This document shows, in pieces, positions 48,101 to 60,745 of a stretch of 64,000 nucleotides of DNA. The position numbers were made by a program, and so were the translations under genes. Origin of the DNA: Fragilaria crotonensis (Eukaryota; Bacillariophyta; Fragilariophyceae; Fragilariales; Fragilariaceae); contig JAKSYS010000049.1 in NCBI GenBank assembly GCA_022925895.1, forward strand, positions 97,537 to 161,536. Direction: 5' to 3'. Every line of letters begins with the position of its first letter. Within the stretch, counting starts at the first letter, position 1. The notes below the pieces were generated by a model. It was given only the letters and a program-made list of their open reading frames with translations. It searched no databases and was not told where the DNA came from.

Positions 48101-49437
48101 CTTGCTAGCAACTATTAGTGTTGCACATGAGCACCTATGGGTTAGCGTCAGAAGCGGAAGGCGGAGGGTGGAAGAGATGAACCAGTTCTTATGGCTTGAT
48201 GCTTGAGGGATGGTGGTCTTACCCTTGTGTCGCCGATAGTATAGTAGGCTACTGGATAAGTCCAGTACCGGCGAGACAGTAAATACCGTCGTTTGGCGAA
48301 ACCAAGGGAGATGAGATCAGACGGAATGTCAGATGCGAGTCAGACGCGAACTCGAAATTGACAGAACGACTGAACTGGGAAAAAGACTGGAAGTCCAAAG
48401 AGCCCAACAATCCAAGACTCCATCGGAGGCCGAAAACCATGGATAGTCCATGGAGAACATTAAACAATTAGGAGAATGGTAAGAAGTCCATTATTATAAA
48501 GGAACTGGGAAGAACATGACAGAGTCACAAGGAAGGAAGAAGGCTGAAGAAGGTTCTGGAAAGACAGGAAAGGGAACCTGGAGAGTAGTTTAGTTAGAAC
48601 CTAAACTCATTACTTTTACTTTGTTGCTGATTTGTCAAGGTCTGACAACCGAAGTTATCACCCCGTAACCAGAGTAAGTACTGGTGTGGTACCATGCTCA
48701 CAAATATCTGGGATTCTCAACACCCTTGTACCTCGAACCCCTTGACTTAAGATGCGGGATCCTCCCGCTTCCGACAGGTTCGACTCCGACAAAGCGACTG
48801 CCGTTGGAGTAGTTGGTGTGGTACTGGCTGTAGTATGACCCGAGACACATTTTGACATGTCCTTGGGTGTTTGAGATATCGAAATTCCTGAGTGAACATT
48901 CCAGAGCTGAATGTGAGAAAGAAATTCCGTACGGGAAATCAGAATTTGCGTAAAGCAGTAGAATGTGTGTCATGGTAAGTAGTAATAAGTAATCTTACGA
49001 TACTACAAAATAGAACTCTACTAGAGTAGGAGTAGGTGTTTAGAAATATTGAAAAGAAAAACCGCTCAAGGATAAAGGTACATTCTAGTATACTAGCTAG
49101 TAAGTCATTGCACATTTTTGTAAAGTGGCACAAAAACGGCGTCATTAGAATTTCCCATTTTTATATTTTTTGATTACCATACGCCTACTGTACATTGTTC
49201 GTACTACAGTACTGTAGTCTGTAGTTCCACACGCAGGCTGTACCAGAATGCCATATTCATACTCACCTGATGTCTTCCTCTTGTCTCACCATCATAGCAT
49301 GTCATACCTTACTTCTAAGCTGTGATCATACTTCAAGTAGCATGCTATCTCATCTATCATTTCTTGTATCTAGTAGTGTTGTTTCTGTAAATTGTTGCTC
49401 TGTGCAGTGGCAGAAGGCAGAACCGGCCACCTGGTTT
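48101..49437. other. Spacer upstream of the CABIN1-like gene
   Basis: No supported gene. Contains many GTAC-type short palindromes, and the 5' side of the CABIN1-like gene's promoter. Confidence 0.35.
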
Positions 49438-49591
49438 CGATTAGAATGCAAGGAAATGACGTCAAGCATGACGTCACAGTATTAACCCTTTCACGTGCTA
49501 CATATGGTGATACAGTACTCCAGTAAGACAGTAACATATGGAGAGCACGTTGATGGGTACGGCTTGACGTCATTTCCTTGCATTCTAATCG
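49438..49591. mobile_element. MITE copy B, 154 bp, 30-bp perfect TIRs with TGACGTCA sites
   Basis: The ends are a perfect 30-base inverted repeat starting CGATTAGAATGCAAGGAAAT (49438-49467 and 49562-49591). Each TIR includes TGACGTCA, and a second TGACGTCA follows 4 bases inside on the left. The copy at 8756 and fragment at 33088 belong to the same family. No target duplication is obvious. Confidence 0.9.
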
Positions 49592-49829
49592 GATCCGTGA
49601 TCTCATTATCATTATGGCGTGCACATGCAGAACCAGCCGCGCCAGGAATTTCCTCATTGAGATACCAGATGTACCGTAGACCTCTGCGACTGAGTATCGT
49701 CCGCTCATTTGTGAGTGCTTTCAATCGACCATACTACAATGACCTCGTTCGTTTGTGTTACTCAGCATTGCAGTACAAGTACTGTACAAAGTACGAAGGA
49801 AATGTACCATATAGACTGAAATTTACGAA

Positions 49830-50443
49830 TTAACCGTCAAAATCTTCTAGTTGAATTATATTCTGTACAAAGTACCAAGTATCATTACATGCCTTCATTT
49901 CAGTAAAGGCGGATCGAACTGCCTCCCCAATCGCAGAGTTCTTCTCCGCAACAAGTTCTTGTGCCAGCTCTTCGAGCTGTCTCATATCGAGATTGATTTC
50001 CGCGGGCGGAAATGGCAAACTGGGAGGCACAGTTTTGTGCGTGTATCCCGTCGCCGTCATGAGAATCGTGTCAACACATGCCTTGACAGCAGTCACCTTC
50101 TCTTCCTCGGTCGGTCCTGCTCCCAACCACTTGTGCACAAAGTGACCGTAGTGTGACACGAGATTCGATGTTCTGTCCGACAAGATGACCTGTCGAAGTG
50201 CGTGCTTGTGTCGTTCGCGCATTTCTTCCGGAGTGGGCGTCTCTGGCGTTGTTGGTTGAGTACGATCGTTGTTGCGATTGGCAGTGTTGGCATTGGCGTC
50301 GCCTATTGTGGATCCTGTATCCGATTTTCTACGTTTGGCCTGAGGTAGATTCTCGGCTGCACGTACATGCCCTTGTTCAAGGTCATGTGGACGAAACTTC
50401 GTTAGGTCGACAGGACCTGCCAATCATTCCAACCTGTCGCCAT
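49830..50443 (-). CDS. Unknown protein of about 204 residues
   Basis: Open frame 50423-49830. ATG 50443 (MATGWNDWQ) lies just upstream in the next frame and joins if one G is added to the GG at about 50420. A 17-nt GT..AG intron (about 50433-50417) would also join them but is implausibly short. The protein has a Ser/Thr/Asn/Pro-rich part with a basic patch (AKRRK, near 32) up to residue 70. A helical domain follows (RHKHALRQVILSDRTSNLV, EEEKVTAVKACVDTILM, LEELAQELVAEKNSAIGEA). No family recognised. The coherent helical composition and acidic end (QLEDFDG) argue for a real gene. Confidence 0.5.
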
Positions 50444-51229
50444 CGTCAAAGCTTGTTTGACATATACTCAGTGTAGTAGCAATACTCCAGTTCCACCGGT
50501 TTTTGATTCTACTGTAATAGTACTGTAAAATGACTGTAGTACTACTAGGTACTTTCACTTTTGCAACAGTAGCCTTTTTTGGTGCGCGCGCGACGAAACG
50601 TTTTTGCTTAACCTGCATTTTGCGAGCATCCTGACTTGTCGGAAGCAAACTCCCGAGTGCCGGAGCGCACAATGCGGTACTCGACGAATGCCAACGTTGT
50701 GCGCGCGCAGAACTTTTCCAAACTTTGCTTAAATCCCCTAATGGCTGCAGCTTTGGCATCTATCCCTGCTTATGTGAAATTGCTTTTCTCTATTGTACCA
50801 TATATAGGAGGTTGGGTCAAAAGAGATGGTGTGTAAATGAAACACAAGCAAGACAATGATACTTGGACGAGTTGAGTAAAAAAGACAAACCACTTTTAAA
50901 AACACAGGTTTTTTGCCTGCTTTGTGGGTGTTTAAAAAAACCACTTCTCCAAAAATCTGAAAATGCGTTTTTTTCCCAACCCTGTAGTGCGGTGTACGGT
51001 GTAACGGTGTACCACGGTGTAGATATGATACTGTTAACTCGGCACCGCAGCTAAGACACGCCGTACTACAGTACTACCGGTAGCTAATTTCCTCGTACTG
51101 CACCCCTCAGGCTTCTCGCACCACTTAAAATCGAAAGTGTGGAGCACCTTCGACTATCGGTATGATAGTCTATTCAAGGCTGATATACTCTCAATCGAAG
51201 TCCGTGAGGTTCTAAGAAGTTGGCGAACG
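50444..51229. other. Intergenic region between the unknown gene and SmD3
   Basis: Divergent promoters for the minus-strand gene and SmD3. A minus-strand open frame at 50424-50759 (includes RFVARAPKKATVAK) could be an unrecognised upstream exon, but I cannot support it. Confidence 0.3.
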
Positions 51230-52015
51230 ATGTCTGTCGTTGGAAATAATCGGGTAGGTATTCCCATTGTTCTCCTTCACGACGCCGAAGGCGCTGTCGT
51301 TACTGTAGAAACCAAAAAGGGAGAGCTCATCCGAGGGTTGTTGTTTGAAGCTGAAGATATGATGAACGTTTATTTACAAAATGCAGTCGTAACCGACGTC
51401 AATGGAGTGAAACGCAAGGTGAAGCAAGTCTATCTTAGAGGGCCTGAGATTGTTTTCATTGTCCTTCCTGACATGCTGCAACATGCTCCCATGTTCAACC
51501 GGTACGTATGCTCATCATGTAGAATCATAATTGTGCACATACACACATGCGCGCGGAAAAACTTGATCTCTCGTAACACCCCTGAGGTGAGTTCCCTTGA
51601 CATTTGATGGCTAACCCGATAGTTCTCCATTAACACGAACTAAACAAAACTCAGCATTAAACACTGGCGTAAGCATGGAGGTGCACCACCTGAAGGTGTT
51701 GGTGCTGCGGTTGGGCAAGCAGCTGCAATTCTCAGGAAGGCACAAGAAAGACGACAAGGTGGTTTCGGTGGCAGGGGAAGATTTGGTGGAAGAGGGGACT
51801 TCGGTAGAGGAGGGGGACGCGGTGATTTTGGGAGAGGTAGCTTCGGCGGCCGTGGTCCTGGCGGCCCACCACCCCAAGGGCACCGTTTGCACCTGGTCAA
51901 TACGGCCCGAGATGACCGAGCTATTGGATCGTCCCTCGTAACTTTAGGTAGACATGTGATTGCTAGAGCAAGCGAACGGGTGTGGCATCTAATGGAGTCA
52001 TCTGTTAAAGTTTAG
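51230..52015 (+). CDS. SNRPD3: Spliceosomal Sm protein D3
   Basis: Exon 1 is 51230-51501 (MSVVGNNRVGIPIVLLHDAE..), intron 51502-51654 (GTACGT..CTCAG, 153 nt), exon 2 from 51655. The Sm fold is complete: Sm1 with GAVVTVETKKGELIRGLLFE, Sm2 with VYLRGPEIVFIVLPDMLQHA, both as in SmD3. The tail has AAILRKAQ and a Gly-Arg-Gly/FGGRG-rich region, the usual target of arginine dimethylation and SMN binding. The literal frame runs to 52015, but its last 45 residues are unlike any Sm tail. Adding one G to the GGG at about 51880 gives a Pro/Gly-rich end and stop at 51915, which I believe is the true end. It acts in the Sm ring of U1, U2, U4 and U5 snRNPs. Confidence 0.92.
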
Positions 52016-52027
52016 AGTAACTTCGGC

Positions 52028-53160
52028 ACAACAATGACCTGCGGGACATGATATTGCTATCGGGACACTATTTGCGTTGTTATTGAGGATCTTGGTGATC
52101 TCGAAGCTTTTGCCAACTTCGCACTCTCAGAAGTGGCTCGCACTTCAACTGCCACAGTCGCAATTCCTGCCCCCCCCCCCCCTTCCAACCCCACTCCTGC
52201 TTCCGAGCTTGTCCAGAATCGGTGCGTCGCTGATGTTTCCGTACTCTTGCCATCCGCTCGGCACCTCAGTCAAAGCAAAGGAACCGACACGTCGGTCTTG
52301 AGTGGATCCGCAAAGGGCTGCAGAGTCACCAGAGGAGGGGTCCTTGCTGCCCTCGCAAATGGAACTTACATGCCTTTGCTCTCGACTGCGGCAGCATCGG
52401 AGGCTGCATCTGCGTATTGATCAACAATCCCTTTCCAACGATTGAATCTATGGTTCGTTTGTTGTTCTTGCAAACAACAACATTCGCAAAATCATAGCCG
52501 CCACTTGACAACATCGAAGTCTCAAGTCCCTCAATTTTCCACGGTCGATGGAAATTGAGCTTGAAAACAATATTTCCCTGCGAAAGAACCTTGCCAACAA
52601 TAATGTAATCAAGGCGTCCGTGAACGATCTTATCATTCGATTCTCCGCCCTTGCGTTGAGAGACGTCCCAGAAGTCAATGCAATATATGATCCCAAGAGA
52701 AATCAAGTTTCCATTCAATCGTCAATCGATATCTCTGTCGCTGTCGCAACTCCAGCAGGGCTCGTCACCCACATCGTCCCCTCCACTGAACGGCTTGGGT
52801 TGGCGGAAATTTCGTGCAAGGTGCGTGACTTGGCCGGCAGCGCCAGGGGTGGGATGTTGCAACCGCATGAATATCACGGTGGCACCTTTTCCATTTACAA
52901 TCTGGGAATGTTCGGAATTGATGAATTCAGCGCTGCTCCGCAGGTAGCCATATTCGCCGTTGGAGTAGGGACTGCTCGCGTCGTGCCAATTCCAAGTGTC
53001 GACGGGCCTGAGAAGCAGCAGAGTCCACGACTTAGAACCATCATGACGGCTCTCCTCAGCGCAGATCTCTGTGTTGTGGATGAAGCCACTGCTAGAATTG
53101 TTTCTGAGTGCTCTTCGGCACTATCTCTCCAAACCCAAGTCTTTGATGTTGTAAAGATAT
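52028..53160 (+). pseudogene. Decayed dihydrolipoamide acyltransferase (PDH E2/E3BP) gene fragment
   Basis: The order is right for a pyruvate dehydrogenase E2, but each joint is broken. First comes the end of a lipoyl domain (PAGHDIAIGT..VVIEDLGDLEAFANF) without the lipoyl-lysine part. Then a peripheral-subunit-binding domain (ARHLSQSKGTDTSVL, KGCRVTRGGVLAAL) and the catalytic domain from NNIRKIIAA. Frame changes occur near 52070, 52505 and 52550. From 52548 the catalytic domain is open (SIDISVAVATPAGLVTHIV; GTFSIYNLGMFGIDEFSA). The active-site motif DHRxxDG is replaced by ADLCVVDEA, so the catalytic His is missing, as in E3BP-like members. The N-terminus is absent; SmD3 ends directly before. 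Partly homopolymer errors, but truncation and multiple indels make a pseudogene most likely. Confidence 0.7.
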
Positions 53161-53399
53161 ATGTTTCAATACTTTTAATATTCGCATTACGCGTAGTTAA
53201 ATCGACCCTCCGATCGACCCTTGTGCAGAGGGTTCGCTTCCGTCGCGTAACATGGTGCAGAGCAGTCCATCCTCCGTCACGCTCCACAGCGCCTCGGCAA
53301 TGGAACGCTGGTCGCTACGCTTCACCGGCGTTTTGAGCTGGTCGGCAGCATGAGTCGTCGCGAGAAGGCACATACCACGCACTGTTTTTTGGTTTAATC

Positions 53400-54210
53400 A
53401 TGCCACCATTGCCGCGATGCCACAACTGATGAGGTTTGTCGCAGCTCTGCAAGTACACAGCCATTGACGTAGGATCGTGCGTGCGACACATCGTCGAAGC
53501 AATATGTTGCAATCTGCGATTATCCGATCGCCACAACTTGCAGGTTGTAAGAAACGATTTATAGTGAGGAATGACACTAGTGCTACCCTCGATACCGTCC
53601 ATCTCGAAGTCAGTATAAGAAGGCCCGCGTCCAATCGAAAAAGAGCAGTTAGCGACCTTCGCTCCCTCTTGTCGGTCGCAGATTGGAATCCATCCACGGG
53701 GTGACCCTCATTGGTTTTCCAGGCATATGGTGCTTGACAAAACGATCTCTTCAACTTTCCTGAATGGTTGACAACTCCGGTGATAGTGTTGTGCACCAGC
53801 TTGTCCGGGGAATCATGCTTTGCAAGATAGCGACATTGGCGCATTCCTTAAGCTCGCCACTACTGTAGGGACCACCGTTAATGATAACGACTGTGAAAGA
53901 TTTTCCAACTTTGTAGATAGCGCAAAAGAGATCCATCTGAAATCCTGGTAGACTCAAAAAGGCGCGATCCCCACCGTCCTCCTCATGGCAGGTGCCGCCT
54001 TGAACAAGGATGACAACGTCGGCATGCGTCGCGGCGTGGAAAGCTTCGGCAATGCCAGGTATGATAATTTCCAAGGCGCGTCGCAGTTGCCATGGGTCCC
54101 TTTAGCTCAATTCGTTGGCTCTTGTCGATTGGAAGGACGGTGTGATCCCATTGCCATTCTGGATTAGCACACCAGATTGGCTAACACCGTCCAAAGCAAG
54201 TTGTTCATGG
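53400..54210 (-). pseudogene. Relic of a glycoside hydrolase family 3 C-terminal domain
   Basis: The minus strand reads in several frames: GVLIQNGNGITPSFQS, then ADVVILVQGGTCHEEDGGDR with LSLPGFQMDLFCAI and SFTVVIINGGPYS. Then KLVHNTITGVVNHSGKLKRS and a SFSIGRG.SYTDFEMDGI end. This is the order of the GH3 C-terminal domain (nucleophile-domain partner, 'DR..L.LPG.Q', 'G.LP.SF', 'FGxGLSYTxFE'). The N-terminal TIM-barrel is missing and the frame changes near 53815 and 53650. Probably a truncated beta-glucosidase/xylosidase-like pseudogene. Confidence 0.55.
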
Positions 54211-54778
54211 GTATCAGTTCCGACATCTTCGCAGCGGACTATCCACTATATCCAGCCGTTTGACAAGATATGTATGCATATCTGGATGATGAATGTATCC
54301 CGCATGCTGGAGTAGTTGTACTGTACATGTTTATTACTGAGGTCTGTAACTACAGTATTACAGTACATGTAGGCAGCGGTACAAGTACCAGCACCTGGAT
54401 CTTCCAGTGCAACGCTCCGGTACCACAATACAGTCCTCGACTCGAGGTTCGAAGATTCGACCACTTATGATACATATATATATACATATATGAATAGCCT
54501 GTAGCCAATTGGCCATTGGTGTGGCAGTGGACAACCAATCAGATGTCAGGAGATCCACTTTTGGTTGAAGCAATACTGGCCACAAGCCAGAACCCAAAAC
54601 GCAGTCTTCACCAACCTACTACTAGAGAGTACTGATAACAAGTTTCAATACGGTATGATACCGTACTGAGACCTCTGAGAACGCCTCAAGAGCCGCAGGA
54701 AAAGATACGTGAGAGAAGAATGAGAATGCAAAAGACTCATTTCCATATCTTCTCGGTCGCGATTCAAATCAACAGACG
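54211..54778. other. Upstream region of the PGI gene
   Basis: No gene; a TATATATACATATATG run at 54474-54490 and GTAC-rich palindromes. Presumed promoter and 5' leader. Confidence 0.35.
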
Positions 54779-56510
<1,732 letters not shown>

Positions 56511-56609
56511 ACCCTCACTCTCTCCAAAGCAAACATAGTTGGGATCGTTCTAATGGAAGAGGTTTTTCTTAAATATGTTGAAGATTCAGTGGCACTCCAT
56601 GGTGTTATA

Positions 56610-59600
56610 TGGCTGGGTGCAAGAAAAAAGTGATTATGGTAGCCACCGTAGCTCCCGTATAAAATAAATTTAGTTTACAACAAATCAAAGGGTGTCATAC
56701 ATGAAATCTTGGAGATGCGTATCATAAAAATTCGATGCCATCATCACAATCATCATGTTGACATGACGACCTTGTAATCAAAGTCCAAAGCACAACGGTG
56801 AGTCTTGAATTCGTTGTTGATCAGCTTGTCCACTGCCACTGGACCATACATTGCGCAATCTCGAAGTGTCTGTTCATCCAGTTGCTTCGAATCATACACA
56901 TGATATGCTGTTAGATATTGTCGTGCTCGCCGACTGAATTTTCTAACTCTGTCCCTTGTTATCACCTCATCTGACAGACAATATTGAACACTTGCCTTGA
57001 AGGTATCTTTCCCTTTCTTTTGATTGAGCGAGAGGCTTCTGTAGGTACCCTTTGCACGACCCCAGAGATATTCAATACCCCGCCTGCAAGTTCCGCATGG
57101 CACTTTGGTGTCAACATGACTTTGACTCGAGTCGATTTGCAATATGTTGCAACATCCCCTCATTGAGAAAGTCACAACACATTCTCATGATGTGCTTCAA
57201 GCTGGTAGTACTGTCAAGCATTCCTAATTCATCTTTTTTCCCGGTTGTGCCATCGATCAATCCTCGCTCCCAAAGAACCTGTGCTAACCTTTTTGGCTTT
57301 CCCTCCCAGCCTTCTTTGATTCTCTCAACAACCTTGCTTGTTTCAATGTTTTGGTCCTTGCATAATCTGATGAGCTCCCTTTTGTTCCGGCCTCTGGTAT
57401 TAATACCCTTCCCCTTAGGTCAAGTTCCAACTCCGAACGATTCCGCTCGACTGTGTTTGCAACGGTTTTGAACTTTTGAATTCCACGCTGTCTACAGACT
57501 GTCTTTCCCTCTGTGTTTGAAATTCCATTATCAATGAGTGTAAGTATCAACTCTGGTGTCTTCAGGTTGATGTCGGTCGCAGTTCCACACCGTTTCTCAT
57601 GTCGTGTTTCTTCTTTCTCTAGATCTGTCATCCAAAACGGACCCGAATCCGATTCGGTGAATACGAGTGATTGAGTGTCACCAGGTTCCAGAATTTGAGG
57701 GAAGGCTCCAAGGTATCCCTTTTCATGCTCTATGATTGTATTTCACATTGATGCAGCGTTCTTCCCCCCAGCAAAGAGTCGGTTCATTCGGTGTTCATTC
57801 AATCCATCCGGTCGTTGTTTTGAATGTCCAGAACTGTGGTCGAACAAGAACACGAAGTCAGCAGCTGGATGCATCACCTTGAGGACGTCAACGGCATCCT
57901 CAAACTGGAGGACCATATTGTTGTATGCCCAGTAGCCCTCGCGATTCTCACCGTATTCAAAGAATACCAGGAACGGAGACTTATCACGTGAGGGGCTTTG
58001 TTTGCACTTCCGAGAATCTCAATGGCAGCTTCTCTGTCAGCGTACTCTTTGCCTTGGCGTTGAAATTGACTTCATCCAGCACCTGCTCACTAATTATTCT
58101 CATGAGGCCATGTTCACGGCAAATGAATGCTGATATCATGGTTCCAACTCCTTCATCCTTCGGGAGTAGTGGCTGTTCCCCATTTGGACCCACCCACATC
58201 TTCGAATGGAATAGAAACTGTTTAAAAATAGCCTCATCTTGTCCCACGAACATAACAACGTTAGTCCCAATAGGCTTTCTGACGCTCAGGTTGCCTCCGA
58301 ATGGTAGCTGACATAGGTGCTCTTCAAAGACAGCACAGATTGAAGTGTCAATGTGATACTCAACCATTGAAACACCGTCGTCTGTCACATAATTGTATCC
58401 ACAATTGATTGCTAGATTTTTTGACGCCTCTAATTCTTTCGACTTCTCCAAAGTTATTTGAAGCCATCGATGTGCTCGAATCTCAAGGTCAAGGTATCTT
58501 TTGTAAATACAGGGCGGTATGCCAATGTCTCTGGTCTTTGGTGACCATCGACAAAATAATGCTTTTCCCGTTTTTTGTATTTGAAGCCGCAAGCATGCAT
58601 CCATCTTCCTACGGTTGTCATACATAGCTTTGATAGACCATACGACTGTAAAAATGCATCCCTAGTTGTAGGAGCTATTGCCTCAACGCCCGTTATTGTT
58701 CCTTCTTCAACACCGTGATTGTTCATGCCGCCATCATCATCAAATAAAGAAGCATCCTTGTGACGACGCTTCACCATCAGCCTTGGAATGAGATCGTTGT
58801 GAACGTATTCATACATCAGTTCAACGCTGAGATCCTTGAGGTTGGCGACACCGTGCTTCTTGAATGCCTCCACAGCATCGGGATTGTCTTGGAAGAAGGG
58901 GGGATATGAAGTCTTTGGATCTGGGGCACAGTAGAAAAAACATCGGTTTTGAGCTAACTTCCTGTGCCAACGGGCAAGGGTTGCAAAATTGGAATAGATT
59001 TCAATTCCGACATCATTCATTGCCCTAATGGCATACATCAAGCACCGTTTCCAAGTCCATTGTGTTTGCATATCTCCAGTCACATTTGCCACAAATTGTT
59101 TCAGCGCAAGAGCCAAATACATACTCCGAAATCGCAACGAGAAAATATCGGCTTCGGAATAGCTTTCGAACCTTGAAGCACGACGATCATGACATCTGGT
59201 ATCAACAACAGTCTTCCAGTTTCGAGAGGCATGATTGACTGTTTCCAATAGCTCAATTCGTTTCATGACAACCTCTTTGACATCGCAATTTGCCTCATAC
59301 GACAGGTTGTCTCATGGCGCAAACAAGCGCCTTGCATCACCAGATTGCCACCAATCGACAGTTGCACCATTCCTGCTCTGCTGTTGCAGTGGAAATGTCT
59401 CCTCTGCTTCATCCTCAACATTTTTGGTAGTAGTAGCTTTGCCTTGTCCAATGACTTCCTCCGCTTCAGCTTGTTCCAACGATGCACTTTTCTGTCGCTT
59501 TGGATCTGGCTCCTCAAGCATCGGTCGAATCAAAGTAGTCGTGACACAACGTCGATCAGAAAGCAATCTAGTAAGAACACGGTCCTCCTCCCATGCTTTA

Positions 59601-60167
59601 GCATTGCCAACAGAAGGTGTAGATGGGACAACTCCAACAGTTGAAGTCACCCAAAAAAAATACCTCCGCTTCCGAGTTTGAAAGGAATGTCGGAAAACAT
59701 TGACATTGATTCAGTCCATCACGAGTTTCAAATGTGTTTGGCGCCAAGCTTGCAAGAGGCATGGCTTTGTTCACTGCTCTCATCATTGAGGCAAAGCTAA
59801 ACTTGATATCATCTCCAACATTGCACTTCATGTGCATATATGCATGGAGTTGTTCCGCAGGCAACCATCTTCCGTGGATAGCCTTGTCACTGAAAACTGT
59901 CCTCATACACATGACGATAAAATTTGAGGGATTCAGTTTGCCGCGTGACTCAGGAGTGCGATCGCTTATGGCGCTCATTGTTGTTGATTTGCGCTAATTA
60001 GACACGCGGGAGGTGCCGTTGATCACAAGATAATTGATGATGAAGGTCATCGCTGATGAAGCATGAGAGTCGACGGGATAGATGCATCGGCAGAGGGAGG
60101 AAACTAAATAAATATCATACCAGCTCTACTGAGGCTACCCTAATTTTCTTTTTTCTGCACCCAGCCA
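56610..60167 (-). mobile_element. DDE transposon with TA target duplication (IS630/Tc1/mariner-like), decayed
   Basis: Left end TGGCTGGGTGCAAGAAAAAAG (56610 on) and the reverse complement of the right end (60167 backwards, TGGCTGGGTGCAGAAAAAAG) match over more than 20 bases. Weaker pairing extends to about 50 (GGTAGCC). TA lies outside both ends (56608-56609; 60168-60169). Length 3,558 bp. The interior encodes one transposase on the minus strand. Confidence 0.8.
56753..59978 (-). pseudogene. Broken DDE transposase
   Basis: Reads from ATG 59978. Helix-turn-helix-like region, then TVGRWMHACGFKYKKREKHY with FVDGHQRPETLAYR. First acidic block NVVMFVGQDEAIF, then WVGPNGEQPLLPKDEGVGTM. A block FEYGENREGYWAYNNMVLQF, then FLFDHSSGHSKQRPDGLN with the catalytic Asp. 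Finally a C-terminal block with GIEYLWGRAKGTYRSL and RVRKFSRRARQYLTAYHV. The order is that of a DDE transposase family common in algae, oomycetes and marine animals. There is an in-frame TGA at about 59314 and frame changes near 59650, 58540, 58050 and 57975. The one at 58540 sits in AAAA and is closed by one A. With a stop codon as well, true decay is likely. Confidence 0.65.
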
Positions 60168-60211
60168 TACACAAAATTCTCTCATTTTTTACCTAAGCAC
60201 CTGGTAGACTA

Positions 60212-60745
60212 CTATGCAAAGCTAGTAGTACTGGTACCGGGACAGTAGTTGTAGCTGATAGGGTTCGGGTTAACGGAACCTGTCGACGCGCTTGTTGGCA
60301 TAAGGTTCGGGTTAAGAACCACGACGTGGCCGTTACGGGGCACGCCCCCAGTAGGTAAGTGTCTAGTACGACACTGACTACTGCTTAGTGTGTCTATAAA
60401 CGGTACAGCAATACAATGCTGTCTACCGCTACAGACAACGATACGGATACTATCTGTCGGTCTATTGCTACATAAATGTGCGAGGGACTGACTAGTAATA
60501 ATATTGTTTTGGTCATAGTGGGCACTGTCTAATAGTTTATCGTTATGTACGGTAACGATAGACTCAGACGTGCACGGACTATGGCCGGGCAGAGGAAGTG
60601 ATGTGCAAGAAGTACTGTTGTACTGCTTGCCGTGCTGTGTGCTGTCGTAATAGTGAGTACCGTTGTACTGACTACTGATATATGTACAGGTTGACAATTT
60701 GACGACCGGCGGTAAAAATTTGTCATGGTCAAATTCATTCATCAT
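60212..60745 (-). CDS. ORF1 of a second copy related to the left-edge element, shortened
   Basis: ATG 60745 opens a frame of about 178 codons (MMNEFDHDKFLPPVVK..). The start resembles the left-edge ORF1 (MYNF..DHDDILPAVV), and both are Ser/Thr/His/Cys-rich with tandem short motifs. The frame stops at 60212, only 45 bp from the DDE element end, so the rest of this copy is missing or was never here. No PIP box is seen. Confidence 0.4.
   Translation of the reverse strand: MMNEFDHDKFLPPVVKLSTCTYISSQYNGTHYYDSTQHGKQYNSTSCTSLPLPGHSPCTSESIVTVHNDKLLDSAHYDQNNIITSQSLAHLCSNRPTDSIRIVVCSGRQHCIAVPFIDTLSSSQCRTRHLPTGGVPRNGHVVVLNPNLMPTSASTGSVNPNPISYNYCPGTSTTSFA

Noticed and set aside
48770-48800. GGTTCGACTCC resembling a tRNA B box
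   Set aside because: No A box or cloverleaf around it; no tRNA or rRNA was found elsewhere by eye.
50424-50759. Minus-strand frame with a basic N-terminal part as an extra gene or exon
   Set aside because: No family, and it overlaps the presumed promoter; insufficient evidence.
51611-51900. Pro/Leu-rich minus-strand frames opposite SmD3
   Set aside because: Antisense of the Gly/Arg-rich SmD3 tail.
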